From the NCBI RefSeq assembly GCF_000350225.1, contig NW_005179147.1:1-64000 (forward strand): a DNA stretch of 64,000 nt, written 5' to 3'. Below, piece after piece: positions 20,801 through 30,689 of this stretch. The notes below the pieces were generated by a model. It saw nothing but the letters and a program-made list of their open reading frames with translations, made no database searches and was not told the origin of the DNA. Origin of the DNA: Chondrus crispus. Lineage: Eukaryota > Rhodophyta > Florideophyceae > Gigartinales > Gigartinaceae. The stretch's first letter is position 1; each line of letters begins with the position of its first letter. A program made the position numbers and the translations under genes.

Positions 20801-21931
20801 GCTATTTGTTCGTGGCTGGAATACCAAGACCTTCTCATCATTACTAAATGACGCCGCAATGAGGCCAAAAGCTGGCTCACATTTCAAAACAGCGAAATCT
20901 TGACCAGCGTCCTTCCGTACACCTGGATGGTCACTTTCCATATTTGAATCATGGTCTAGGGGTAAAATCCTAGACGGTTTCGCATAGCGAGAACTATTCA
21001 CAATCAGGCTTTGATTGCCTATCATCCGCACGATAATCCGCCTGGATGCTGTCAAGAGCATCAAATAAGCCGGGTTTCCGTGCACAAAACACATGGCCTG
21101 GAAACGACGCTTTCGATCTCTTGTTTTGGAAGTGGCAAGCACTGGTTCATCTCCTCTTTTGTACAGGGCAGCTTTCATGTAAAACGTCATGATGCGTCCT
21201 TGGCTTGTGCATAACACAACGACCGGGAGAACAGGATGCCAAGCAATGCTTCCGATTTTTTCTGACATGAGTAACTGCGCATCAAAATGGCTTCTTTGTT
21301 CCTTTTTCGCAACGTCCCAGACACGTATAATGCCGTTATTGTAGGCAGCCGCCGCGAACGGATGACTGGGGTGCATGGCAATTGCAACGATTGGACATAT
21401 ACGGGACTTCGGCTTTGACGCAACTTTTCCCCGCACTTTGGCGACAACGCCGCCCACAAAGTTAACGTTTTCCTGGTCCCCCTCAATATCACTGCGCAGC
21501 TTAAATGCTTCAAGCATTGTACCGTTCTCATTAATCGGTAAACACCATAGACTGGGACTGTCAACCTTGCAAAAGAGGGCAAACTTTCCAAAGTATGAAC
21601 CTTGGACCAGTCGAACAGATCGCTCGATCCCAGTGATTTCCTTCTCTTCAGCAAGCTGTAGAGATGCGAGCCGTTCTACGTATGATGCGACCCGCCCGTT
21701 GTCCATGAAAACTAAAAAGGAACGACCACCGCCCACGTAAAGAACTTTGTCGATATGAGAGGAAGTACGAGTAGAAGCTCGAAATGCATTTGTAGATGTG
21801 TCATGATCCACAAGCAGGTTACCGCACGCCGTAACAAGGCGGGCAGACCGCGACGACAATGCGAAATCAGTCGGCATTCCCAGCTTGCCACCCAGTGGGT
21901 GCGATGCAACATATCTCAGGCGCAAATCCAT
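17846..21931 (-). CDS. TWD40-1-like subunit of the TSET/TPLATE complex
   Basis: One exon encodes 1361 aa from ATG at 21931. The N-terminal part has WD40-like repeats (for example MHPSHPFAAAAYNNGIIRVW and SIAWHPVLPVVVLCT). The middle third is a beta-propeller-like and alpha-solenoid region. The C-terminal 200 residues match in order the end of plant TWD40-1: a TPR-like helical segment (RGTLRLDDGRYSSAQKHFES), ALTALPLQQKHRIEALV, NYG-like turns, and a terminal zinc-binding pair CNVCPAKF and CPICRCG. TSET is a plasma-membrane coat related to COPI and adaptor complexes that acts in endocytosis; this subunit corresponds to the beta'/alpha-COP-like scaffold. The assignment is from remembered family pattern and not from an alignment. 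Confidence 0.72.
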   Translation of the reverse strand: MDLRLRYVASHPLGGKLGMPTDFALSSRSARLVTACGNLLVDHDTSTNAFRASTRTSSHIDKVLYVGGGRSFLVFMDNGRVASYVERLASLQLAEEKEITGIERSVRLVQGSYFGKFALFCKVDSPSLWCLPINENGTMLEAFKLRSDIEGDQENVNFVGGVVAKVRGKVASKPKSRICPIVAIAMHPSHPFAAAAYNNGIIRVWDVAKKEQRSHFDAQLLMSEKIGSIAWHPVLPVVVLCTSQGRIMTFYMKAALYKRGDEPVLATSKTRDRKRRFQAMCFVHGNPAYLMLLTASRRIIVRMIGNQSLIVNSSRYAKPSRILPLDHDSNMESDHPGVRKDAGQDFAVLKCEPAFGLIAASFSNDEKVLVFQPRTNSIGSIRPPLSSGLDTGFSTMPHVAFTGPVTIPSDSLVVHRGSLFRYELKDECVSKICDLPPGDFYRIEIARDQYGYCCAALVFYFADEASYPTQLYEESEDSAKYVLCTRRGDAELWNVSEANEGRAGCFLNEMGREDRIIILANSGSMVSLSSFAPSSSTLGEPPMRPGRGVQRFKLDGRTATQVFRAPFASWTAVLYYSPESQHVCLSKNASSRKRLSHSGESQDSTSITMTEVDLCLEDRTALRLHETETVVDVRWQKLPSKRKHETYLGAIMTEQRIYFVQDMLLALSVFEFQRNIPMDAPLSLPSFSWVGPVVMVISGNSLVAVSLNGRADTIAGISYGRNVSALVAALPDRIVYARPCPERATTALSISSRQYGALSGLLRGMLTLPDEPIRADVRTTDQVYRILELQDVSQGSVELTKTLIAHSMSPVAYLLATSQKGRLSMPPIRRAMFMGRMGDTREALTIIEEQCSRLSHANALHAGSELFRVLQRILNVAFATGEFSIGRRCSTLLGRSGTFSAFVDVEGGNAAVKSIADHVHSNGNTALAQFLQTLIEKSSQSSTAMDSSIIPSLTELQKMRRARQTIDFSSISLGNTSTTEIFVASPPTQEEHGSVSPASCSALPQLVPSDMSERLEMSRRVIELEASDYVTAYADLSDDTEVRRQGTGTSAPSLTQNRTVEGGLDDSSDEEAIFQIRSKEPPPHSADANISPETPIENATTGIVERNAEETRRSIRALKDATAGPVQEARQATHELMRSQRLAAVDGQTVPTLRANEMIERGTLRLDDGRYSSAQKHFESALRAISRGKERGQHTSPDLISQLVHYRLFAQVRAAMEDIRSSTHSTTAAGKQTYTQLATALTALPLQQKHRIEALVIAADANMMMNNFGTAAHALQAIKEIGVPETIRPVLRDKYAMCAARGFANAQEEAVPKLCYRTLRTFKPGLVQLSCNVCPAKFLPDASLSSNDTCPICRCGTIRGA

Positions 21932-22857
21932 CTTGCTAACACGGGTAGATGGATGTGCAAGCGAGCCTGGCGTTGAGCTATTTTAGCATCCCAAACATCT
22001 GCATTCAACAAGTCAGGTCTCTGGTTCCCTCGTTCCTAGTCCTCTTCCTCTGCCAAGAACTGCGTCTTCTGTTTCCACTCCCTATCTTTTCCAGATATAA
22101 GGCTCAGATATCGCAGTAAGAGTGCCACTGATCCACCTCTGAATGTCTAGGTATGTGATAATCTCTCCTTGACGGAGAAACGTGTCGTGTGTTGTGCCTG
22201 GTGAGGCTCTTTCAAGTTCACTTCCTGTATTCCGTCATGTGCACATGAATAGAACTGACCACAATTGAGAAGTGCGCCTAAGAGGAAAAGAAAGCTATGA
22301 ATGGACGTGACTTCTGAGCTTCTTGCAAATCGTTTGGCATTGACCTTTCTCCAGGGAGGAGCGCATCTCTGTAGCCGAGTATGCATCCGGTCTTGATATA
22401 TCGATCGAAGGATGTCATATCGTGGACACGTGGCCAGCACATACCAGCTCTCGGTTCTGTTGACAGGCCAGACATGCGCATCGAGCACGCTGTAGATTGC
22501 CGCTTCTGGGCTTTTCATGTTGTACACGTGTGTATAGTATACACACTGTATACAAACTGAGCATACTTTTTGCTGGACCCGAGTCTTCAAGAAATGGCAC
22601 CATGCAGTAAAGCGCACCTGGACACTTCATGTGCAGGGCCTCCCCGGGCTCCTTTGTTCCTCATCGTTCTTGCTCCCGACAGATTTCGAGAGCAAGAGGC
22701 GTGAATGCTTCAACATCTTGAATCTATAAGTACGGCAAACTGCGAAATCGTCTCATATGCCATCCCGCATTGACGGAGAACGACTTCCCTGTAACTGAGT
22801 TGCACGGTTTGGCTTTCTGTATTCGCGTGTCGCTCAGTTTTTCGCAGAAAAACAATA
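21932..22857. other. Divergent promoter region, TSET-like and Sec12-like genes
   Basis: It is 926 bp between two outward-reading start codons. It contains the palindrome GTGTATAGTATACAC (about 22530-22544) beside an ACACGTGT core. No gene is supported; open frames on the minus strand (for example 22147-22617) lack any recognisable protein pattern. Confidence 0.45.
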
Positions 22858-24529
22858 ATGAAACCTCTCAGTCGATATGTGGTTGAGTTCCCCATCTATG
22901 GGATGGAGGTCCTCGATGATGGATGTTTTGCGATTGTTGGTGGTGGGGGCCGAATGAAGAGCGGAATCCCAAACGCATGTGTACGTCTATACTTCCTCTT
23001 TGTTTCACGCCCGAATGCTTCACATTTAATATGCGATGTGACTTTTTGAGAAGCATAAATCACAAACTGATACTTTTCCTCTGCTGGGCTCGTGGCGCAA
23101 CTATTCGTAGGAAGTGTTATCCTTAGATGAGCAAACTCATTCCTTGGAACAACGTGCTTCTGTATCCCTAGATGACGCCCCTGTCTCTGTAGCCTCACAT
23201 GGACGCATTCTTATCACTGCTATGGGCACTGGTTGCAAGAATCTTATCCGGAAACAGCCAGAGACGTTGGTGCCGCTATCGAGTTTTCATCACGATGTTC
23301 AGGTTTCGGCCGCCGACGAACAGGTAGCTGTTACAGTGGCTCCAAGTGGTTCTCGTTTAGCTGTTGCATCTGATGATGGCCACCTCACTATTATACAACT
23401 CCCACATTATGATTTGTTGACTTCCAAGCAACTGCATTCGCAAGGCATTACAGACTTATCCATAAGCTTCGATGGCGCGCTTCTAGCGACAACCGCACGA
23501 GATCGTGCTGCTTATGTGTGTAAGACAGACTCTATTGAGATCGTGCAAAGAATTCGACCTGTTATGCCAGAGGCTACGCGCACACATGTCCGCGCTATCC
23601 GTTTTGCGCCAAAAGATCCTTCTGTGCTCTTCACTGTTGAGAGCAATCCGCGGAAGGGTGGATGGGTTGCCGTCTGGCGCTCAAGAAATCAGGATGGAGG
23701 AAACTGGAGCCCAGTGTCATGTTTGAAAGCGTCGAGAGATGCGGTGACGGCATTTGCGGTAGACTCGAGCGCTGAGTTCTTGGCACTGAGTTCCTCTGAG
23801 GGTCACGTATCGGTCTTCAAATGGAATGCCACATCTTTGTCGCGGTTGTGGAGCACGGAAGCGAATATGCTAAGTTGGGGGCCGGGAACGCCTCCGCACG
23901 TGCTACCCGTCACCGCTCTGGCCTTCACGAAATCTTCTGAACACCTACTCACAGCTTCTGCTGACTACACTGTCGCTGTGTGGTCTACACGGAGAAAACG
24001 CAACTGGAGAATACCACGTCGCGTTCTTCTTTGGTTTGTCGGCGTAGTTGTACTCATGTTTGCCATGCTTCTCGTTGAGGATGAGCAATTGAATCTCGTC
24101 CTGCGAGAGACGCGAAGTCGCATTACGCCCCGCCTTGAACCATTTGCATCAGAGCTTCAAACCCGCATGAGGCCTCTCGTACATAAGGGTTCGGAGTCTC
24201 TACGCCCGTTCGTGCGACAAGTCCAGAAATCATCATGTTCAAGCCTTTCGTTACTCCGCGGCAAAGCCAAACCAATTACAAAACGTTGGGAAGAATTCCA
24301 GGGGGTCTGGCGAGCATTGACGGAGAGAGCTCGGGACAGTTTCGATGGTAAGTTTAAGCGCGGCGCGAGGCCTTTGGGGGGCTCAAAAGCTATCATGACA
24401 GTCTTAGGAAGCCACTCCGCTGAAATGCTGCAGATTTCAAAAGAAGAACAGGCTGTATGTACTATGGATGACTTGAGGGCGACGCCAGAATCTAATCATG
24501 AGAATCTAGAGTCACAGACTAGAAGTTGA
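22858..24529 (+). CDS. Sec12/PREB-like WD40 membrane protein, one intron
   Basis: Exon 1 is 22858-22980 and exon 2 is 23111-24529; the 130-bp intron (22981-23110) runs GTACGT to GTAG in phase 0. Exon 1 supplies the Sec12 N-terminal signature (EFPIYGMEVLDDG, then VGGGGRMKSGIPN). Exon 2 supplies further WD repeats (for example VAPSGSRLAVASDDGHLTII and VTALAFTKSSEHLLTASADY). A single membrane span follows (about 24023-24076, LLWFVGVVVLMFAMLLV), then a basic tail. Sec12 is the ER-resident exchange factor that loads Sar1 with GTP to start COPII coat assembly. The tail after the membrane span would be lumenal and is longer than usual. The splice sites are inferred. Confidence 0.78.
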
Positions 24530-24989
24530 CCAAATGACATAACATAAGATAAATGCATTGAAGACATAGTGGGGAACCTGTTGCTATTGGACCGTTGTCC
24601 TCATATGAGGTCACTTTTCAACTTTTTTCCCGATTTGCACTTGTTCGACAAGAACGAAAAAGATACCCTCGCCACCCTACTTGGCTTCTGCCTTGCAGAA
24701 AAAAAAAATGTCGGTGAGAACTGCATGCCCTTCCCGGTTATTTTTAGAAATGTCTCGAAAAGAAGCTTTCGTGAGCATCCTTGAAACCCTATGTAGGAAT
24801 ACTTCATTCAAAAAAGCAACTGGATGTTTAATCTGCAATACATTTTTAGTCTTCCATTGTATTCAAAATTGCTCTCCCGGTGTTCTGCAAGATTTTACGG
24901 CCGACGACAAGTACATTAAAGAAATAGTGTCTACAATGACATTCTAAATTTGTACTCTAATGTAATACTGTACTTCCAATAATTGAATG

Positions 24990-25042
24990 TCCTCGATAAC
25001 TGCCGAAGCTGCCGCTTCATTTTCAAAAGCAGTTGTCGAGGA
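24990..25042. repeat. Hairpin, 14-bp arms
   Basis: Arms TCCTCGATAACTGC (24990-25003) and GCAGTTGTCGAGGA (25029-25042) pair with one mismatch around a 25-base loop. Confidence 0.8.
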
Positions 25043-25977
25043 TGACTGCACACGTTCTCAGTCTAGCCGACATCTATGAGAACGAACGACAGCGAATTTT
25101 TCGCGGTCGCCTTGGTGGTGGATCTCGGCATTAACCTGATTTTTGAGGATCCAGTAGCACTGAGTTTACGAGATCGTATTTCAACTGCTGCCAAAAGTCG
25201 CTGCAGAATTAATCTGAATTCCACCAGGGACGTCAACAGGCCGGCAACTCGTCCATTCTGTGCGTTTTTGCAGGTATCACGCTTCCATGAGCCATGGCCA
25301 ATGCAATAAAAGCGACGGTGTTACAGATGCAGTGACAGTCGTTGGGGCTGTGCTGAGATGCAGGCGTCTCTTCTAGAGAGTGAAGGCATTGTTTTTGCTC
25401 ATGGAAACATGAACCAGGTATCAGCTCGGGACATGTAACACGAGAATGCCAGGCAAAAAGGAGCAGAAAGATTCTCAAGTGGGAGAAGAGCAGGCGGTTC
25501 CAGAAGCCAAGGCTCGGACCAGTGTGCATGGGCACTTGCACTAACTTCCCCTTTTCACACAGAAGCACCGATGTTCTCTGTAGATGACAATCCCAATTCT
25601 GTCTTTATTCCTTTAGCTTAGATCCCGTCTCACTATGCCCAAAAAAACGCAAAACGAAAATAGTCTTCGCTGCATCCTCCAAGCAGAGGGCCGCTACGCT
25701 TTTGGGACGGTCTTTCAAGAGATCTTTGAGTACGAAGAGGCGGCTTCAAGCGCGAGTGAGTGGTGTGAAAGATACGAAGAGAAGTTTGAATGGCATTTGT
25801 CCTTGGACCGACTTTTTTAATTCTTTTTGTCCTCTCTTCAGCGCCTTCCCATATCACACGAGTTCTTCCGCGGAGAATTGGTATACGCATAATATTGATT
25901 GGTTCCCGAAAAGATAGTCATACTTTGAAACTAGATATTTGAACATCGAGACTTTCGATGTTGAAAGTTTCAACCTC

Positions 25978-26087
25978 GTCCTCGGGTTTGCCTTTGCTAC
26001 GCTGTGTTTCGATTCGAAAACACGGGTTTGCCTTTGCTACGCTGTTTTCGAATCGAAACACAGCGCAGCAAAGGCAGACCCGAGGAC
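25978..26087. repeat. Long inverted repeat, 44-bp arms
   Basis: Arm 1 (25978-26021) and arm 2 (26044-26087) pair with two mismatches. The 22-base loop repeats part of arm 1 (CGGGTTTGCCTTTGCTACGCT occurs once in the arm and again in the loop, given here to within one base). The core includes TTTCGATTCGAAAA. The structure suggests an inverted duplication followed by a short tandem one. Confidence 0.88.
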
Positions 26088-26259
26088 TGGCGCGATTATA
26101 TGAGATCCAGAACGAATTGCAAAGAGATTTGATATCATGCGCCCTTGATAAAATTGATGAACACTCTGTACCATTCCAGGCTCTCTCTTTCTCAGCAAGG
26201 AACTGTGGGGTAGGCATATTGTTCAAGAACCGCCCACGTCGCCCTGTGCTTGGCGGGAC

Positions 26260-26291
26260 GAGATTGGTGAGGCAACAGCCTCACCAATCTC
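26260..26291. repeat. Perfect hairpin, 14-bp arms
   Basis: GAGATTGGTGAGGC (26260-26273) and its reverse complement (26278-26291) flank an AACA loop. Confidence 0.88.
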
Positions 26292-27370
26292 CTCACGCCG
26301 GCGACAGCCAAACACAATTGTTGTGTTGAGTCTGCCTCTGTCTGTCCCTGGGCTGTTTTTCATTTTATTACAAAGCATTTCACTCATCGCCACTAATACA
26401 ATGCTAATACTGTAGCAGATCAACCACCTGTTTCTCCTCTCCATCAAGCGTTATGGAACAGTGTCTGGGGTAGTTGCCCATGGCGTCGGTTTGCTACACT
26501 GTATATCGTCAAAGTGACCTGGTGATTTCTGTCCCCAAACACCACATAACTAAGTTATGTGTCAACTCTATAAAGTCTTTATGGAGTTGATTCGCGGTCT
26601 TAGATCATTCCTTTCTGTCATCAGACATACCTGCAGCGTCCAATTGAAATGCATGACATGTCTTCAGACAAAAAAAACTAACTAACTCTAACAATAATCT
26701 GGTTATTGTTGTCGCGTTTCTATTGGATGTCCTATATGTTAGATATTGCAATAATCACGCAACGTATGATCCGTCGGATTAGGTTGTCTGTCCCATTCTC
26801 GCTTCTCCCAATACATGCGCGCAAACGCTCCGTGGAGTGCCTGAAATAATGTAAAGTGGAGAAACCGGCGCGCTTTCGTTTCGGCTGTGTGTGGTGATTC
26901 CTTCATATGACTCCCAGTCATTCCTCTCTCATGTCGTTGGCCAACGGCACCTCCCCTTTTGCTCAGTGGTCATCATTCCCTGCATCACACTGTGTTTAGA
27001 TGGCCCTATGGCCTGCGCACGTCCCTGTGGCCTTGCGGCGGAGCGGCGAAGCGAAACCTCTCTCCTCCCGAGACCGTCGCGTAGACTTTCGTACATAAAG
27101 CGCGGCAACGCGTCAATAAAGGCAGCCCTCAGGAATCATCGACCTCCGAGGCGCGTTGCCGGCCGCTACTCGCCTTTCCTTTTGTCCTGCCCTCCGCAAC
27201 GTCCTGCCCTCTTCTGTCCTCCAGTTCTGTCCGCTCCTTCCCTCCGCAAGTTGCCACAAGGCCTTTATGCACCTCCGAGTCGTCTGTCGATGACGCCAAA
27301 GTGCAATCCCTTCAACTTTCCTCATCAAACTGCACTTGCTTCCCTCTTCCCATATCCTCTATCCTCTGCC

Positions 27371-29002
27371 ATGCCTCCCGCTTTCGCCCGTGTCGTAATC
27401 GCCCTTTTCGTCACCCTTGCCGGCGCCACAACACCGCCGGATCTCCTCATTATCGGCGCCGGCACTTCCGGCTGCGCCCTCGCCGCCCGTCTATGCGTCG
27501 CCCTTCCTACTCGGAACATAACCCTACTTGAGCGCGCCTCCCCGCGCAACTCAGCCGCTGATTTCCTCGTGCGCTCTCCGCGCCAGATGTGGCTCGCCTG
27601 GCAATCCTCCTCCGTCGTCGAGCCGATCCGTACCTTGCCATCATCAGGCCTCCTCGGCCGCGCCGTTCCCGTCTTCACAGGCGCAACCCTCGGGGGCACA
27701 TCCGCTATCAACGGCATGCAGTGGGTCGTCCCGCGTGATGGCTCTGTCGACACCTGGGGCATCCGCAACCTCACCACCAACTCTGCACGCCGCTACTATC
27801 AACGCGCCTTCCGAACCATCGGTTTTGCTGCTCAGATACCGCCGCTCCGCCAGCGCCATGTCGACGCCTTCTTAGGCGCTGCAAGGCGCGCCGGATACGA
27901 CACAGGGAACAAGGACCCCTTTGACCCTTCTGAAGCCTTTGATTTTTTCGAAAACCGAATGGCCATCGATCTCGCCGGCGTCCGTCGCGACTCTTGCACC
28001 GCCTACTTATCTCCCGTCCTGAATACGAAGTGCGCTCACAACCTCCGTCTAGTACAAGGCGCTTCCGTAACCCGTCTTCTACTCTCACGGGAATCTCGTC
28101 CGCGCGCAACCGGCGTCGAGTACACCGTCTCCGGCTCCTCCGCCGGTGAGCGGCGCACTCGCAAATTGCGTGTCGCTGCGGGAGGGGAGCTCATCGTCAC
28201 CGCAGGGCCGTTTGGTTCGCCAAAGCTTCTCCAGTTGTCCGGCATTGGGCCGCGCGATGTTCTTCAAAAGGCAGGCATTCCGGTCCGCGTCGGCCTCCCG
28301 GTCGGGACACACACAGTTGCGCGCCCGTTCGCCGCGCTGGACAGCGAGATCCAGGCCCCGCTCGAGCCCTCTAACAATTCAACACTACTAAACGATACAG
28401 CGCAGCGAACATTGTGGGATGCCGGGCGAGGCAGTGTGCTGGGGCGCTCGTCGTTTATCGCCAATGGACGCGACCGCGCCGACGCATACCTTACGGGCAC
28501 CGGCAGTTTCTTCCCGGCGCTCGTGGACCGCAGCATCGTGTCGACTAACTGCAACTCCAACGTCGCCCTTTCGCGCGGGTTCGTGCGTGTGACTACGCGC
28601 AACGCGTCTGCACCACTCGATGTGCAGATGGCGCTTCTGCAGAAGCGCGCGGACTTTCTGCGCATGCAGCGTTGTCTGCTTCGCCTGCGCAGACTACATG
28701 AGGAGTTGCCTAGGCGGTTCACCGCGAAGTGGGCCAACCCATCGGACGGGCAGATTACCGAGAGATGGATACGTGATAACGCCGGCTGGGCAGGGCATAT
28801 GGTCGGGGGGTGCGCCGTGGGTGAGGTGCTGACGGATGGACTTCGCGTCAAGGGTGTGCGAGGATTGAGGGTTGTTGATTCTTCTTCGTTGAGGAATATG
28901 CCCGAGTCAGCAGGACCGATGGCGTCGACGTACATGCTCGCAGAGTTCATGGCAGAGGTCATCGGGAAAGAGATCAAGGACGGCTCTGGTGTCTACCAAT
29001 AG
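27371..29002 (+). CDS. GMC-family FAD oxidoreductase, secreted
   Basis: I chose ATG 27371, which gives 543 aa, because it starts a signal peptide (ARVVIALFVTLAGA) directly followed by the FAD-binding motif LLIIGAGTSGCALAARL. Other GMC signatures are GATLGGTSAINGMQWV (GMC signature 1 region), ELIVTAGPFGSPKLLQLSGI (signature 2) and the C-terminal RGLRVVDSSSLRNMPESAGP...MLAE. The first catalytic His is present (GHMVGGCAVG). The second active-site position, normally His or Asn before Pro, reads Gly-Pro here. The family includes alcohol and choline oxidases and hydroxynitrile lyases; the substrate cannot be told. The sequence is GC-rich and intronless, and its frame is open further upstream. Confidence 0.85.
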   Translation: MPPAFARVVIALFVTLAGATTPPDLLIIGAGTSGCALAARLCVALPTRNITLLERASPRNSAADFLVRSPRQMWLAWQSSSVVEPIRTLPSSGLLGRAVPVFTGATLGGTSAINGMQWVVPRDGSVDTWGIRNLTTNSARRYYQRAFRTIGFAAQIPPLRQRHVDAFLGAARRAGYDTGNKDPFDPSEAFDFFENRMAIDLAGVRRDSCTAYLSPVLNTKCAHNLRLVQGASVTRLLLSRESRPRATGVEYTVSGSSAGERRTRKLRVAAGGELIVTAGPFGSPKLLQLSGIGPRDVLQKAGIPVRVGLPVGTHTVARPFAALDSEIQAPLEPSNNSTLLNDTAQRTLWDAGRGSVLGRSSFIANGRDRADAYLTGTGSFFPALVDRSIVSTNCNSNVALSRGFVRVTTRNASAPLDVQMALLQKRADFLRMQRCLLRLRRLHEELPRRFTAKWANPSDGQITERWIRDNAGWAGHMVGGCAVGEVLTDGLRVKGVRGLRVVDSSSLRNMPESAGPMASTYMLAEFMAEVIGKEIKDGSGVYQ

Positions 29003-29033
29003 TAGCTCTAGCTACACCCAAACATCGCAATTA

Positions 29034-29913
29034 GGGTGACCCCACCGCGCCTTGCCCAAAATCGCAAAAAGCAGACAGTTGTCCTCCGGTAATTGGATCT
29101 ACTATCTTTTAATCAAGCCGCGCTTTGGGGGAGGTGGTGATTCAGAGATGAACCCCACCGCGCCTGTAACACGATACATCTATCATATTCAGGGTCACCC
29201 CAATTAGGCTACAAGTATGTCGTAGAAATACATTTGGCGCAAAGAAGCAAGCTACTGCACGCGTCCGTTCCACAATTGGCGGCAACTTTTGCTCGTCACT
29301 TGCCCGCTCTCCATAATATGTAGGCTCCTGTTTGGGAATTATCAACTCGGCAAGTACACCACGCATTCAATTCCTATTATGGACTATGGAACTGCGCTCT
29401 CAGCAACGCACAGGGCAACATTCTCCTCGTCTGACCACCCCAGTCCCTTACCCTTTTTCCTCACTCTTACTGCCGAGTCATCAGTCCTAGTAACCACCTC
29501 AGCCATTGCCTGCACTTCTCAAAAGACGAGAAGGAGGGAGAAGATGGGAAATGTCCACGAGCGAAGGCTGCACAACACTCCTTTTTGCGTCCCACACTAT
29601 TGATGGGACTTCAGTCAAAACAGCCCCAAAGCCATTTGGAAGAGCTTTGGTAGAGCTGTAAGCACATGAAATTCAGATTTTTTTCTGTACCGTTACTATA
29701 GAACGAAGCTCGCCCAAACGGCGCTTTGGACAAAAAAACTCGACCAAATGATTTTGGTTTGGAAAAGAATCCTTCCCAAATTCTAAACTTTAGGACAAAT
29801 GCTGGCGCGGTGGGGTTCAAAATCTTTTCCATCGGTCCAAACGTTACTCCATCGGTCCAAACTTTAGTAGTTGGAATTTTAGGACTGAAATTTTGTTGGC
29901 GGTGGGGTCACCC
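29034..29913. mobile_element. Harbinger-like MITE, 880 bp
   Basis: Terminal inverted repeats GGGTGACCCCACCGC (15 bp perfect) lie at both ends. A TTA duplication flanks it (29031-29033 and 29914-29916). A 3-bp TWA target duplication is typical of PIF/Harbinger. Related subterminal copies (CCCACCGCGCC near 29153, GGCGCGGTGGGG near 29803) sit inside. There is no transposase frame, so it is non-autonomous. Confidence 0.8.
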
Positions 29914-29916
29914 TTA

Positions 29917-30234
29917 GTCTGGGCTAGACTATAAAAAGTCTAGGATATATTTTCACCCTCACACGTAATAATGCGTACTGCACTAATATGTGTATCCGCA
30001 CTATATGCATCACAACCTAAGATAGAGTAGACCAGACTAATTTTCAATGAACATATTAGTGAAGACTACACTATTTTGATAAACACGCTATTGCCCAATC
30101 ATAACCCGTCCATGTTAGCATATCAACACATTTTGAAGGCTTGAAATAGACGGGGCCGGATCGAAAGGGCGGGGGTAGAATAATAGATAAAAGGGGAGGG
30201 ATTGGGGGAAGTACAACCGAGAAAGTCCGCATCC
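29917..30234. other. Spacer left of copia element A
   Basis: AT-richer DNA with no gene seen. Confidence 0.4.
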
Positions 30235-30239
30235 ATAAG

Positions 30240-30537
30240 TGTGAAACAATGTATGATACGGAGGCGCATCCATTTCTGTAATTGCTGGATGCGTCAGAAC
30301 TTGTCTTTCTTTATGATACTGTAAGGGTTAAGTAGTATATAAGTAGGGCTCGCGCTGCGAACTGTAGGTTCGTACCGGGCCAGAGGTTTTTGTCAAAACG
30401 CAGAGCCTACCTGCGAAAACTGTCCGACTGCACGGACTTCGCACGGGCTCGGACGGTCGGTCGTAGACCTGTCTATTGACACTTTAATAAAATCTCTTTT
30501 TCTAATTCTTTAAAGGAACTCCTCAGGAAATCCCACA
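30240..30537 (+). repeat. 5' LTR of copia A
   Basis: It starts TGTGAAACAATG and ends CCCACA. It contains TATATAA at 30336-30342 and AATAAA at 30486-30491, so U3, R and U5 are arranged as expected. Confidence 0.93.
30336..30342 (+). promoter_or_regulatory. LTR TATA box
   Basis: TATATAA, conserved in the 3' LTR at 42721-42727, lies about 145 bases before the polyadenylation signal. Confidence 0.65.
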
Positions 30538-30689
30538 TTAATTAATTGCTGATTTCGAGTTAGATTCTTTTCCCCTCTTCCTATTGGCCATCCGTGAGAT
30601 CCTTGCGCGAGCGATCTCCCGCCTCCCGTTCCTGCCGCCGACTCCCCACTTGCGTGTGCGCACAACTCGTCGCGTCTCGCCGGTTCACG

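Larger units (their letters stand above)
24530..27370. other. 2.8-kb spacer rich in inverted repeats
   Basis: No gene is supported. Several hairpins are listed separately. Smaller ones include CACATAACT/AGTTATGTG (about 26539-26560) and a CAACTC...GAGTTG pair directly after it. The reading frame of the downstream oxidoreductase is open back to 26891, but the residues upstream of 27371 look like leader and promoter sequence. Confidence 0.5.

Noticed and set aside
22147..22617. Minus-strand frame in the divergent promoter region
   Set aside because: No recognisable motif, and composition resembles the spacer. The position between two divergent starts favours regulatory DNA.
25635..25820. Small plus-strand ORF of 61 codons with ATG
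   Set aside because: Too short and without supporting motif or context.
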